This document shows, piece by piece, positions 1 to 6,894 of a stretch of DNA of 12,745 nucleotides (its first letter is position 1; the number at the start of each line of letters is the position of its first letter). This stretch comes from JALHTG01 sp964528315 (GTDB taxonomy: Archaea > Thermoproteota > Bathyarchaeia > 40CM-2-53-6 > JALHTG01), in NCBI GenBank assembly GCA_964528315.1, contig CAZGRO010000039.1, positions 1 through 12,745 of the forward strand, given 5' to 3'. The position numbers were made by a program, and so were the translations under genes. The notes beneath the pieces were generated by a model. The model was not told where the DNA came from, searched no databases, and worked only from the letters and a program-made list of their open reading frames with translations.

Positions 1-1934
1 GCTGCTTTGCGACGCGCAAGCAATCTTCTTCTTGAGTAGATGCGGACTCTCCAAGCTACAAATGCGCCAATGCCACACATGAGCGCAAAGTACCCAATCA
101 CTATGTATAGCCTAGTGTAGCTTCTTGCCCACACTGCCCGAACCTCCTTGGGGGAATCCATTACCACCGATGCCCACGGTGTATTCGTTTTCACGTCGCC
201 AACCCATTCCTGGAAGGTATTCACTATGACAGTGCCGGTCGCCTGCTCAGTCCAGAAGTTGGCGACCGAGCCGGCATCGTACCATCCCTCGCCTCTGGTC
301 ACGCCGTATTCGGATATGACTCTCAAATAGAACTGTTTCTTCCAAACAACCTGAGCCTTCTTAGGTTCATCCATCATGATACTTGCAGCAGGATACGGGT
401 GCAATCTGTTTCCTGGCAATATCCACCTGACAAATGCCATTCTGGTTCCGTTGCCGAAATCAACGACTGGCGAAACGGAAATGTTAGCCATCACGCCTTC
501 GGTGTGCCATCCGGCGCCTTTCGGATCTCCATACTTCGAATCTATTTCAAGGAGGAATCGTACTCCATACTTCACCTCAAACACAATGTCGTCGGTTAGG
601 TTGAATTGGCGTCGGGTCGAGTTGTAGCCGTCGCTGAATTTCTGGAACTTGACCTCGGTCCCGTGCTTTGGAAAGGCGAGTCCGGGAACCTCAAGCGAAT
701 ACTTGCGGCTGAGAAACGCCTCATTGATCTCGCCAAAAGGATCAGACACAAACGGTCGACCGTCGATTCTCACGGTCATATTCTCGTAGGGCAGCTTGAT
801 CGTGAGAATGTAGCCGTAGTCCACAAGGTAATCTCTCAAGAATTCGTTGTTCGTGTAATTTAGCTCCGGCGTGGACCGATCATCATTGACTGAAACCTTG
901 ATCTTATGTTCACCAAGTCTTCTCAGCCACGATAATGCGGCCGGAACATAAAGCCCAATCTTCTTGGTTTGATTGGGCCGAAGCGTTTCATTGGATTCAA
1001 GAAATCCGCAGTATGCTTCAAGTTTTTGCGGGTCATCCTCAAAGATGGTCTTCATTGAGAGCTTGAAGCCGTATACTGAAACATTTCCAAGGTTCCTCAC
1101 CATTGTCCAAAGATAGTATTCCCTGCCCGGTTTCGGAAAGATCCATTTACCTGAAGCGTCCCCCGCCCATACGTTGACGACTTGCAGATCTGGGAACTGG
1201 AACCTTGCGAGTCGGCCCCAAGTGTCTGGGCGTTCGAAGGAGGCGTTCTTGGGGAAAGAGAAAACTGTGTCAAGGTCGCTGTTTCGGGCTGAGATGTAGA
1301 ATCCATAGGTCTCTCTGGCGCCGAGAAACTTGAGTGAGATTTCCATCTCGCATGCCCAATGGTTTCCTGAATTGTATGGGCTGCTGCTGGAGGAGTAGTT
1401 TCCTACGCCGTATCCAGCCACTGGCAAGATTTGAGTGAAATACTTCGGTCTGACCCAGGCTACCCCGTTTCCCTGGTCATAGAATATTGTATCCATGACT
1501 CCGTAACTCTCTTGGGTGAAAAGCATTCGGAACAGGTAATCATCTTTCTGAGGCGCCACGCCCTTCTGGCCGTTCACATCGATCCCCACCAGCACCTCGG
1601 TGAACATGCTTGAGAAATTGCTTGCGAAAGCCACATCAGCTATGATAGAAAGGTAATAGCCGTCATGCTTCAACCTGAAGGCACAGGTCTGATTTCTATT
1701 AGCCGCGGTCACAACCATCTTCAGCTCGGTGCTGTTCACCCATTCATTCTTGGTCGTCCACAGGCCGTCCATGACCGGCCTCTCAGGCCAATAGGTGCAG
1801 TAGAGGGTGTCCTCTTCAACCTGTGCAACAGGTAGACTATAAGGTGTCATAAGGCTGGCGCGCGCGCTAAGAAGGATCAGCGGCAGCAGCCATGGTGACA
1901 ACCTCAAACGCAAACAGCTCACTACCCTCCACAT
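1..1934 (-). CDS. Secreted membrane-anchored surface protein, C-terminus cut by window edge
   Basis: An open frame runs from ATG at 1934 down to base 1 with no stop, giving about 644 residues; the C-terminal end lies outside the window. Residues 1-27 form a signal peptide (basic start, then PWLLPLILLSARA). The middle (about 250-365) looks like a CARDB-type adhesion domain, with a 'RNLGN' turn and ending in TNNEF. Residues about 445-600 hold two divergent copies of an InlB/B-repeat-like unit (AGWHTEG...MDEPKKAQVVW and GEGWYDAGS...MDSPKEVRAVW). Residues about 607-627 are one transmembrane helix, followed by an Arg/Lys-rich stop-transfer tail. At least 13 N-X-S/T sequons suggest a heavily glycosylated exterior. 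Likely role (inference): cell-surface or S-layer-associated protein, anchored with its bulk outside. An in-frame ATG at 2015 would add 27 residues before the signal peptide, so 1934 is preferred; no clear TATA or Shine-Dalgarno decides it. Confidence 0.85.
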   Translation of the reverse strand, partial: MWRVVSCLRLRLSPWLLPLILLSARASLMTPYSLPVAQVEEDTLYCTYWPERPVMDGLWTTKNEWVNSTELKMVVTAANRNQTCAFRLKHDGYYLSIIADVAFASNFSSMFTEVLVGIDVNGQKGVAPQKDDYLFRMLFTQESYGVMDTIFYDQGNGVAWVRPKYFTQILPVAGYGVGNYSSSSSPYNSGNHWACEMEISLKFLGARETYGFYISARNSDLDTVFSFPKNASFERPDTWGRLARFQFPDLQVVNVWAGDASGKWIFPKPGREYYLWTMVRNLGNVSVYGFKLSMKTIFEDDPQKLEAYCGFLESNETLRPNQTKKIGLYVPAALSWLRRLGEHKIKVSVNDDRSTPELNYTNNEFLRDYLVDYGYILTIKLPYENMTVRIDGRPFVSDPFGEINEAFLSRKYSLEVPGLAFPKHGTEVKFQKFSDGYNSTRRQFNLTDDIVFEVKYGVRFLLEIDSKYGDPKGAGWHTEGVMANISVSPVVDFGNGTRMAFVRWILPGNRLHPYPAASIMMDEPKKAQVVWKKQFYLRVISEYGVTRGEGWYDAGSVANFWTEQATGTVIVNTFQEWVGDVKTNTPWASVVMDSPKEVRAVWARSYTRLYIVIGYFALMCGIGAFVAWRVRIYSRRRLLARRKA

Positions 1935-2028
1935 CCATGGGTCATGGGAAAAAACTTCCGGTGTAGACTCATGGCCAACGAAACATAGCAGTTTCAGGAT
2001 ATGCTGTTCAGACATGATTTAGCGCAAT

Positions 2029-3165
2029 ATGGTAAATAACTCTCTTTCTCATGCAAATACGGGTCAAGAACCGGCCTTCGAACGAATCCAACAACGTGTG
2101 ATCACCAGTATCCTACGCGCCAGACATGGAGCGGCTCGAAACCAAATGAGCGAAAATGCACAGGTATCGCAAACCGTAGAGAACAAAACCGTAGAGGATG
2201 CTGGGAAGGTCACGGAGCTGCGACGCAAACTGCTGAGCGACCACATGATCCAGATGATACTTAGCGGCCTCACGGAAGGATCTGTAACAAAGATCGAACC
2301 TGTCTTCGACTCAGACCGAATGCCTCGATACCCAATCATCGAGAACATAGCGAAGATCAGTCCAACCGAGGCAGTAGATCTGCTTGATAAGATGAAGGAC
2401 GCAGGTATACTTGCGAGAAGCTTCTACGAGCGAGCAATACTATGCCCCTACTGCAAATCCCCCGCCTCCCTCTTTGTTCACCACAAATGCCCGAAATGCG
2501 GAGCATTGGAGATAGATCGAACCAACATATGGGAGCATGCGAAATGCGGCTCCGTCTGGGAAGCCAAAACCGCGCCCGAGGAAACCAAATGCCCGAAATG
2601 TGGGATAGGCGTATCGCCTGACAGCGAAGCCTTTCACGTCGTCGGCATGAGCTGGCTCTGCCCCAAATGCAAAATAAAGTTCGACAGACCAACCCAGACC
2701 TTCTATTGCAGAATCTGCGACAAGGAAAGCCACATAGGCGATGTCAGAATGCTTGACATACACTCCTACTCCCTCAACCCAGAGGCAGCCAAGGAGATCC
2801 AAGGCGCTCTGCTCCTGCCCGTACTCAAAAAGACTCTCGAACAGTGCGGCTATGGAGCAGAGATGCCTGGATCTCTGGTCGGAGCATCCGGCGTACCTCA
2901 AGACTTCACCCTACTCGCCAAGAAGAATGACAAACCTATCGCCGCAGACTTGGTCCAAGCGCAGGAAGCAGTTGATGTAGCGCAGGTGCTCACCTTGTTC
3001 GCTAAGCTGTCCGATGTCAAGGTGGAGGCAGGGCTTTTGCTGGTGATTCCTTCCATATCCGAACGGGCAAGAACATTCGCGGACTCTCGCGGGATCGTTG
3101 TCCTCGAAGGCCGCGACATCAAAGAAGTCGCAGCCAAGTTGGAGAACTTCCTGAAAAAGAGATGA
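2029..3165 (+). CDS. TackOD1-like zinc-ribbon protein with C-terminal Mrr/PD-(D/E)XK-like domain
   Basis: This 378-residue soluble protein has three parts. Residues about 60-135 are helical and end in a winged-helix-like stretch. Residues 139-230 hold three Cys pairs-of-pairs: C139/C142-C154/C157, C173-C188/C191 (with H170 near) and C211/C214-C227/C230, with the signature WEHAKCG. This pattern resembles the archaeal output domain TackOD1, which is known from archaeal signalling proteins. Residues about 260-378 resemble the Mrr-like endonuclease fold: GYGAEMPGSLVGASGV, then DF at 292-293, D307, and a C-terminal 'ARTFADSRGIVVLEG' element. The usual E/Q-x-K after the second acidic residue is not obvious, so catalytic activity is doubtful. 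No receiver domain is fused to it. ATG 2143 is an alternative start, since residues 1-38 look poorly conserved. It overlaps the next frame by 4 bases if that gene starts at 3162. Confidence 0.85.
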   Translation: MVNNSLSHANTGQEPAFERIQQRVITSILRARHGAARNQMSENAQVSQTVENKTVEDAGKVTELRRKLLSDHMIQMILSGLTEGSVTKIEPVFDSDRMPRYPIIENIAKISPTEAVDLLDKMKDAGILARSFYERAILCPYCKSPASLFVHHKCPKCGALEIDRTNIWEHAKCGSVWEAKTAPEETKCPKCGIGVSPDSEAFHVVGMSWLCPKCKIKFDRPTQTFYCRICDKESHIGDVRMLDIHSYSLNPEAAKEIQGALLLPVLKKTLEQCGYGAEMPGSLVGASGVPQDFTLLAKKNDKPIAADLVQAQEAVDVAQVLTLFAKLSDVKVEAGLLLVIPSISERARTFADSRGIVVLEGRDIKEVAAKLENFLKKR

Positions 3166-3169
3166 GGAG
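3165..3169 (+). promoter_or_regulatory. Shine-Dalgarno deciding the start at 3180
   Basis: AGGAG lies 10 bases before ATG 3180. It makes 3180 a better start for the downstream gene than the ATG at 3162, which overlaps the preceding stop codon. Confidence 0.55.
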
Positions 3170-3179
3170 AAGAAACAAT

Positions 3180-3566
3180 ATGCTGCAACCCGCAAAGACG
3201 AGAAAGATAACCTTCGGATCAACGATCTCAACAAGCTTCTCAATCAATAGAAAGCTGGACAGCAAACTGTTGGATGAAGCTGCTGCATTCTGGAAAGAGA
3301 AGAATCTCTCAATAAAAAGGAAAGAGCTGTCGAAAGCAGCCGAAAATGGGGCCACGTCCACCAGCACCTTGCTCGCAGAAGGCGGCACCATATGGACGAT
3401 TGATTTTGATCAGTACCGGAAGATCGTGTCGGTGAGCATGACCGGCAACGGAGGCTTTGTGGAGGTTTTCGTGCATATGGAGCTTATCGGAGGCTTCATG
3501 TCAGAAAAGGACAAGGACAGGGCCCTGCGTCTGCTTCACGAGTTTGAAACTCAACTGTCAGGCTAG
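3180..3566 (+). CDS. Conserved-looking small protein of unknown function, co-transcribed with the zinc-ribbon gene
   Basis: I do not recognise this family. From ATG 3180 it has 128 residues; starting at ATG 3162 adds six residues (MRRRNN). It is a mixed soluble protein with no signal peptide or membrane segment. Residues about 25-60 are a charged helical part rich in Lys, Ala and Glu. Then comes a likely beta-hairpin region (GGTIWTIDFDQYRKIVSVSM, then GGFVEVFVHMELIGGFM), and a last helix (EKDKDRALRLLHEFETQL). The gene sits 14 bases after the stop of the TackOD1-like gene on the same strand, so it is very probably in the same transcript and may act with that protein. Codon use and composition match its neighbour, which supports it being real. 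Confidence 0.75.
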   Translation: MLQPAKTRKITFGSTISTSFSINRKLDSKLLDEAAAFWKEKNLSIKRKELSKAAENGATSTSTLLAEGGTIWTIDFDQYRKIVSVSMTGNGGFVEVFVHMELIGGFMSEKDKDRALRLLHEFETQLSG

Positions 3567-3768
3567 TCATGACTTCTGTTGTTGTTTCTCTCTGTCCAGC
3601 GGCAAGGCCTCTGTTTCCTGTGGAAAGGCGCCAGCCCACGCCAAGCATCGGCACCCCACACGCACTACCTCAAGAGATGTTTAGACACTTCCACTGGAGC
3701 GCTTTCTGGCGGGCATATGAGTCTATACCACTGGAAGCCACTTTGCTGCGTTGCGATAGAAGCAAGAC
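3567..3768. other. Spacer without a supported gene
   Basis: Short open frames on both strands here overlap one another, have no ribosome-binding site and no recognisable product. I see no repeat or RNA gene. Confidence 0.5.
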
Positions 3769-4182
3769 ATGCAACCTGGATTGAGTGCAAGAAACATGTA
3801 TTCGTTTGTCCCGTATAGCCTTCGGGGGGCCACCGGTTCAGATCCCTATCATGGATCGAACTCAGCATCAGATGAGCACAGAAGGATACTGACGCTCGCC
3901 ATAGAGCAGGGGTTATCAGTTCTAGGAGAAAGCGTGGCTGAAGTCGTATTCACCAATCTCTACAAACGGTTCTCACTGGCGAAACACGATGTTATTGAAG
4001 AACCGGATCGCTTCCTCGACGCTCTCAAGGCCATGTTTGGCTCCGGAGCAGGAACAGTAGAAATGCTCATCGTAAAGTCCTTGTGCGAAACCATCAACGC
4101 CGACCCCAGCGCCCTCAACCCGTTCACCCTCTCTCACGCCCTAAGCCTAGCCAAGAACAAGCTCAAAATCAAGACCGAATAG
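3769..4182 (+). CDS. NitrOD5-like helical protein
   Basis: The frame gives 137 residues from ATG 3769; an in-frame ATG at 3796 would give 128. The first 33 residues (rich in Ser, Gly, Pro and Tyr) look unconserved. Residues 37-108 are the informative part: 'ILTLAIEQGLSVLGESV', then 'EEPDRFLDALKAMFGSGAG' and 'VEMLIVKSLCETI'. This order (helix, G-L-x-x-L-G, a proline-started helix, then FG-x-G-A-x-x-x-E) resembles the archaeal output domain NitrOD5 (DUF3227-like). Such domains occur alone or attached to signalling modules; their biochemical role is not known to me. The last 30 residues are a basic helix. No promoter is clear and the 200 bases upstream are non-coding. The family assignment is from memory of the pattern and is moderately sure; that the frame from about 3860 on is coding is surer. 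Confidence 0.65.
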   Translation: MQPGLSARNMYSFVPYSLRGATGSDPYHGSNSASDEHRRILTLAIEQGLSVLGESVAEVVFTNLYKRFSLAKHDVIEEPDRFLDALKAMFGSGAGTVEMLIVKSLCETINADPSALNPFTLSHALSLAKNKLKIKTE

Positions 4183-4477
4183 CGTGAGGATGCAAGACCG
4201 AAAACCATCTTTCGCGCACAGCCTCACCGCCGCGTTCTGACTAGTTGACAGACTTACACGAGACTGTCTGTCAAGCCGAAGTCATGCACATCACTTCAAC
4301 GTGATCCGGCCTGCGGTTTCATGGATAGTGCGCATGAAGGCATGACGCTGAGGCGAAAATGGAAGAGTGAACTGTGAAAGATTTGAGTCGCGCCGCTGCT
4401 AGGGTCAGATTGGCTGTAGCTTCTGTGACAGAACCGTGTGAGATTGATTTTGGAGTAGATCAGATTTTTCGGAGGGT
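4183..4477. other. Intergenic stretch, no supported gene
   Basis: Apart from the inverted repeat at 4245-4274, nothing is supported. A frame from 4374 to 4586 runs into vapB in another register and has no recognisable product, so it is treated as chance. Confidence 0.5.
4245..4274. terminator. Perfect 9-bp inverted repeat, possible terminator or operator
   Basis: TTGACAGAC (4245-4253) and GTCTGTCAA (4266-4274) are exact reverse complements separated by 12 bases. It lies 63 bases after the NitrOD5-like gene and 200 bases before the vapB promoter. There is no T-run after it, so a terminator role is only a guess; a protein-binding site is equally possible. Confidence 0.4.
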
Positions 4478-4500
4478 ATGTTTAAATGTATCTGTAAACA
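4478..4500 (+). promoter_or_regulatory. vapBC promoter with overlapping operator palindrome
   Basis: A TATA-like ATGTTTAAA (4478-4486) lies about 35 bases before the TTG start at 4519, fitting a very short leader. TGTTTA (4479-4484) and TAAACA (4495-4500) are an exact inverted repeat that overlaps the TATA box. The right half, TCTGTAAACA (4491-4500), is also matched by an exact 10-base reverse complement, TGTTTACAGA, at 4548-4557 inside the start of vapB. Binding at these sites would block the promoter, as expected for VapB or VapBC autorepression (inference). Confidence 0.55.
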
Positions 4501-4518
4501 CATTCTGGCCGTTCAAAC

Positions 4519-4731
4519 TTGACAAAAACCTTGACAATAACCGATCATGTTTACAGAAAGCTTGTGAGAGTCAAGAGGAAGGGTGAAAGCTTCAGCAAGC
4601 TGTTCGATAGGCTGGTCGGAGAGGCAGGTGCACTTGAAACTCTGAAAGAGCTAAGGGGGTGCGTCGAGTTTAGGGACAAGGAGCGAATGCTTGCAGAGAT
4701 TCAAATCATGAGGGCGGAACGCAGGCTGTGA
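4519..4731 (+). CDS. vapB: VapB antitoxin (DUF217 / VAPB_antitox type)
   Basis: A 70-residue protein starting at TTG 4519. The N-terminus MTKTLTITDHVYRKL followed by 'KRKGESFSKLFDRLVGE' matches the archaeal VapB family formerly called DUF217: a short DNA-binding N-terminal part, then a basic 'GESFS' turn and helix, then a charged C-terminal tail that would wrap the toxin. VapB proteins neutralise the partner ribonuclease and repress their own promoter. The stop overlaps the vapC start by 4 bases. The TTG start is chosen because the family pattern begins exactly there and the TATA-like box fits; a second TTG at 4531 would remove the first four residues. No Shine-Dalgarno is visible, consistent with a leaderless or near-leaderless message. 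Confidence 0.85.
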   Translation: MTKTLTITDHVYRKLVRVKRKGESFSKLFDRLVGEAGALETLKELRGCVEFRDKERMLAEIQIMRAERRL

Positions 4732-5108
4732 TAGTTCTAGACACTGATGTTCTGATTGAGCTATTCGACAAAGGCTCGAAGGAGGGTGATCGTGCCCTGC
4801 AGGAAATTCTTCAAAGCGGCGACAATGTAAGCACAACCGCAATCAGCCTTCATGAGGTCACCTACGGACTGGAGAAATATGCTAGGCCAGTGGACGCAAT
4901 CCTTCGATTACCCGTGCTCAGCTACACAAAGGAAGATGCTCATCTATCGGCAAGAGTGGAATTGGATCAGGAGAGGAAGGGGGTTCCTATACGTAGAGCC
5001 GACGCCATGATAGCCGCGATAACCATAAACAACGGTGCAAGACTCTATACAATGGACTTCAAACACTTCAAGCCTCTGCGAACGCACGGCCTCAGACTAT
5101 TCCCATGA
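4728..5108 (+). CDS. vapC: VapC toxin, PIN-domain ribonuclease
   Basis: This 126-residue PIN-domain protein starts at GTG 4728, overlapping the vapB stop. The acidic metal-binding residues are all present: D5 in VLDTDVL, E43 in ISLHEVTYG, D92 in RRADAMIAA and D110 in TMDFKHF. Length and motif spacing are normal for VapC, so it should be an active Mg2+/Mn2+-dependent endoribonuclease, which in studied cases cuts tRNA or rRNA. Its own RNA target cannot be told from sequence. Coupling to vapB by overlapping start and stop codons is the usual arrangement and supports translation of both from one message. Confidence 0.92.
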   Translation: MIVLDTDVLIELFDKGSKEGDRALQEILQSGDNVSTTAISLHEVTYGLEKYARPVDAILRLPVLSYTKEDAHLSARVELDQERKGVPIRRADAMIAAITINNGARLYTMDFKHFKPLRTHGLRLFP

Positions 5109-5163
5109 ACTGAGTGACACTCATTTCACGCGCTCTTCGCTCATTCCGGTTCCAAGAGAAATC

Positions 5164-5283
5164 ATGGAAATTGTCTTCATCACAGCTCTGATTTCCGTGC
5201 TCTTGGGTTTGGATCTCTGCTATTTTGGGAATCGAAGTGGACAAATGGCGTGGTTTTTTCTCATCCAGGGCCTCGCTTTCTGA
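5164..5283 (+). CDS. Possible 39-residue hydrophobic small protein
   Basis: ATG 5164 opens a short frame whose product has two hydrophobic stretches (IVFITALISVLLGLDLCYF and AWFFLIQGLAF) separated by a short polar turn, so it would be a membrane mini-protein. There is no strong ribosome-binding site and no recognised family. A second frame (5250-5459, start GTG, 69 residues with ILKGQDECLWRTLG and PLAKALIKEAFRIE) overlaps its end in another register; the two might be one gene broken by a frameshift. Either may be chance. Confidence 0.25.
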   Translation: MEIVFITALISVLLGLDLCYFGNRSGQMAWFFLIQGLAF

Positions 5284-5507
5284 ATGCGATACTCAAGGGC
5301 CAAGACGAGTGCCTTTGGCGTACGCTAGGAACAATGCTCTCATATACAACGGTCTACAATTCGGTTAACGACGAAGATCCTCTCCCATATGTTAATGCAA
5401 CGCCTCTAGCCAAAGCGCTCATCAAAGAGGCGTTTCGGATAGAAAGCCAGGTTTCGTGATGTCAAATCTCGGGCGCCGTTCGGCATTCCTCCCCTTGAGA
5501 AATGATA
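5284..5507. other. Spacer between vapC and the MNT/HEPN operon
   Basis: This stretch holds the tail of the doubtful frame ending at 5459 and about 50 bases of leader before the next promoter. No supported gene, RNA or repeat is seen. Confidence 0.45.
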
Positions 5508-5551
5508 ATGTTTAAAAGAACATTTGTTCTCTGTATCGAACGATTGTTCGA
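5508..5551 (+). promoter_or_regulatory. MNT/HEPN operon promoter with two tandem palindromic operators
   Basis: ATGTTTAAA (5508-5516) is a TATA-like box, identical over nine bases to the one before the first vapBC pair. Two palindromes follow: AGAACA-TT-TGTTCT (5517-5530) and TCGAAC-GATT-GTTCGA (5536-5551). Both share the core GAAC-N4-GTTC and their cores start exactly 20 bp apart (5518 and 5538), about two helical turns. They lie between TATA box and start codon, so binding would block transcription initiation. The obvious candidate binder is the winged-helix domain of the first gene product (inference). Confidence 0.7.
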
Positions 5552-6099
5552 TGAAGACCTTGTACGAATATCCCGGCTTCAGGGTGCTCTCCATCTTTCT
5601 TCTAGAGCCCTACAGAGAGCTATACCTGCGAGAGGTGGCTAGTCAGGCGAAAGTGAGCGTCAGCACTGCCAAAGCCTACCTAGACTCATTCGTGGCAGAT
5701 GAATTCCTGTTGAAGTCAAATAGAGCCAACCTAACACTGTTCAGAGCAAACATGGAAAGCCTCGCATTCAGACATTTCAAGATAGCACACTTCCTATGTC
5801 AAGCAAGCCCTCTTATCAAGCGTCTGAAGCAGAAATACAAGAATGCCTCCATCGTGCTGTACGGTAGCTGCGCCAGAGGAGAAGATGACAAGGACAGTGA
5901 TGTTGACCTGTTAGCAATCGGAAGAACTGAAAAGATCGACCTGACAGATCTCGAACGAAAACTCAATCGAAGAATTACCTTCCTAATCTTCAGCTATCAA
6001 GATTGGGAGGACAAAGCTAAACAGGACCAGGCCTTCTATGAGAGCATAATCACTGACGGGCTGGTAGTTCAAGGCGCTCTCCCGGTGATCAAGAAATGA
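5551..6099 (+). CDS. MNT-type nucleotidyltransferase antitoxin with N-terminal winged helix
   Basis: From ATG 5551 the protein has 182 residues. Residues about 5-65 form a winged helix-turn-helix (FLLEPYRELYLREVASQAKV, SVSTAKAYLDSF). Residues about 95-180 are a minimal nucleotidyltransferase domain with the catalytic signature G105-S106-C-A-R-G and D117-x-D119. It pairs with the HEPN gene that follows, overlapping it by 4 bases. In studied MntA/HepT systems the nucleotidyltransferase is the antitoxin and adds AMP to the HEPN toxin, so the intact GS...DxD here suggests the same chemistry. The added winged helix is likely the operon's repressor. An upstream TTG at 5524 would place the first operator inside the coding region and is less likely; the TATA-like box predicts a transcript start near 5538-5542. 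Confidence 0.88.
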   Translation: MKTLYEYPGFRVLSIFLLEPYRELYLREVASQAKVSVSTAKAYLDSFVADEFLLKSNRANLTLFRANMESLAFRHFKIAHFLCQASPLIKRLKQKYKNASIVLYGSCARGEDDKDSDVDLLAIGRTEKIDLTDLERKLNRRITFLIFSYQDWEDKAKQDQAFYESIITDGLVVQGALPVIKK

Positions 6100-6524
6100 A
6101 CCTCAGAGAGTGCTTTCAGAAAAGGCTGCTAAGGCGCGTCATACCCAACACTGTGAAGAGCAGAAGATCATTTGAGGTTGCATCAGCAAAACTGGAGGAA
6201 GCTGAGAAAGCCCTTAGGAGCGAACTGTTTGACGCAGCGATAATTCTCTCTTACACAGCTATGTTCCATGCTGCGAGAGCACTGTTATTCAAGGATGGAA
6301 TAGTCGAGAAGAGCCATGTTTGTCTGGCCGAATACTTGAGAACTGAATATGTCAAAAGGGGAAGGCTTGGGGCAGCATTGGTGAATGCTCTTGACTCATT
6401 GAGGGTGGATAGGCACGAAACGATCTACGGTCTTGAGACCAAGAGCGGTGTGAGGGAGGCTGCCTACGCGGTGAGAAAGGCAGAGGAGTTTCTTGAGGGC
6501 GTAGAACAGGTGCTGGCAGAATAG
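6096..6524 (+). CDS. HEPN-domain toxin (HepT-like)
   Basis: A 142-residue, all-helical protein starting at ATG 6096. It matches the HEPN family (PF05168-like): 'AIILSYTAMFHAARALLFKDG', then 'KSHVCLAEYLRTEYVKRGRLG', then R103-V-D-R106-H107-E-T-I-Y111-G and a last long helix. HEPN toxins of HEPN/MNT pairs are ribonucleases or mRNA interferases. The usual R-x(4-6)-H motif is not exact: the spacing here is R103-x3-H107, with R106 beside H107 and Y111 after. This resembles the archaeal 'LRxxRHxxxY' variant, so activity is likely but not certain. It is the second gene of a two-gene operon and the partner of the nucleotidyltransferase upstream, which may modify the tyrosine of this motif (by analogy with HepT). 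Confidence 0.88.
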   Translation: MNLRECFQKRLLRRVIPNTVKSRRSFEVASAKLEEAEKALRSELFDAAIILSYTAMFHAARALLFKDGIVEKSHVCLAEYLRTEYVKRGRLGAALVNALDSLRVDRHETIYGLETKSGVREAAYAVRKAEEFLEGVEQVLAE

Positions 6525-6820
6525 GACGCACCAACTCCGAAGATCCAGCAACATATCCTCGATATCCTATTCAACGGGCCGCGTGACAATGTGCTCCAGT
6601 AGACAGGACTGGGCCTATCCCTTCATCCAGCTTGAGTTGATGGTTCGATGAGCGAGCTGATGGTGATTAGGGCTGCGCGATTGAGGTCATGTCTTGCCAA
6701 ATGTGCGGCAACTCCCAACGCCTAGGCCTGTTCCATTCACAGGCGAATCGCGTTAGCAGGCACCAAGGTAGAAAGACTATTTTACTGCCTGCTCTGTTTT
6801 CTGGGATGGTTAGGAGCCAA
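6525..6820. other. Intergenic stretch before the tRNA
   Basis: No gene is supported. A perfect 6-bp inverted repeat, GCCTGT (6726-6731) and ACAGGC (6739-6744) with a 7-base loop, could form a weak hairpin. A run reading QQHILDILFNGPRDNVLQ before a stop (6547-6600) looks like a scrap of a winged-helix protein. An A/T-rich patch near 6775-6783 might belong to the tRNA promoter. Confidence 0.4.
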
Positions 6821-6835
6821 GCCGGGATCGCCTAG

Positions 6836-6858
6836 AGATTCGGATACGGATCGGGTAA
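6836..6858 (+). other. D-loop tRNA intron, 23 bases, non-canonical position
   Basis: The insertion is bounded by a bulge-helix-bulge-like fold. Bulge AG|A (6834-6836) and bulge AA|C (6857-6859) flank a 4-bp central helix, GCCT (6830-6833) with GGGT (6853-6856), which includes two G-U pairs. An inner 5-bp hairpin, GATTC (6837-6841) with GGATC (6848-6852) and loop GGATAC, completes it. Cleavage after the second base of each bulge removes exactly 6836-6858, the same limits found independently from the consensus D-loop. Confidence 0.75.
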
Positions 6859-6881
6859 CCAGGTAGGGCGTCGGCTTGCTA

Positions 6882-6894
6882 ACCTACGGCGGAG
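6882..6894 (+). other. Anticodon-loop tRNA intron, 13 bases, position 37/38
   Basis: The central helix TTGC (6876-6879) with GCGG (6889-6892) has two G-U pairs. It separates bulge TA|A (6880-6882) from bulge AG|A (6893-6895), which sits next to the anticodon stem. Cutting after the second base of each bulge removes 6882-6894 and leaves a 7-base loop. The inner part is minimal: one C-G pair (6883-6888) closing four bases. This is near the lower size limit for such introns. Confidence 0.8.

Noticed and set aside
2440..2901. 153-codon minus-strand frame
   Set aside because: It is the shadow of the zinc-ribbon gene on the other strand, whose Cys-x-x-Cys pattern shows which strand is coding.
3835..3844. 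T-arm-like GGTTCAGATCC pattern suggesting another tRNA end
   Set aside because: The flanking bases cannot form a T-stem, and no acceptor or anticodon arm fits on either side. It lies within the start of the NitrOD5-like frame.
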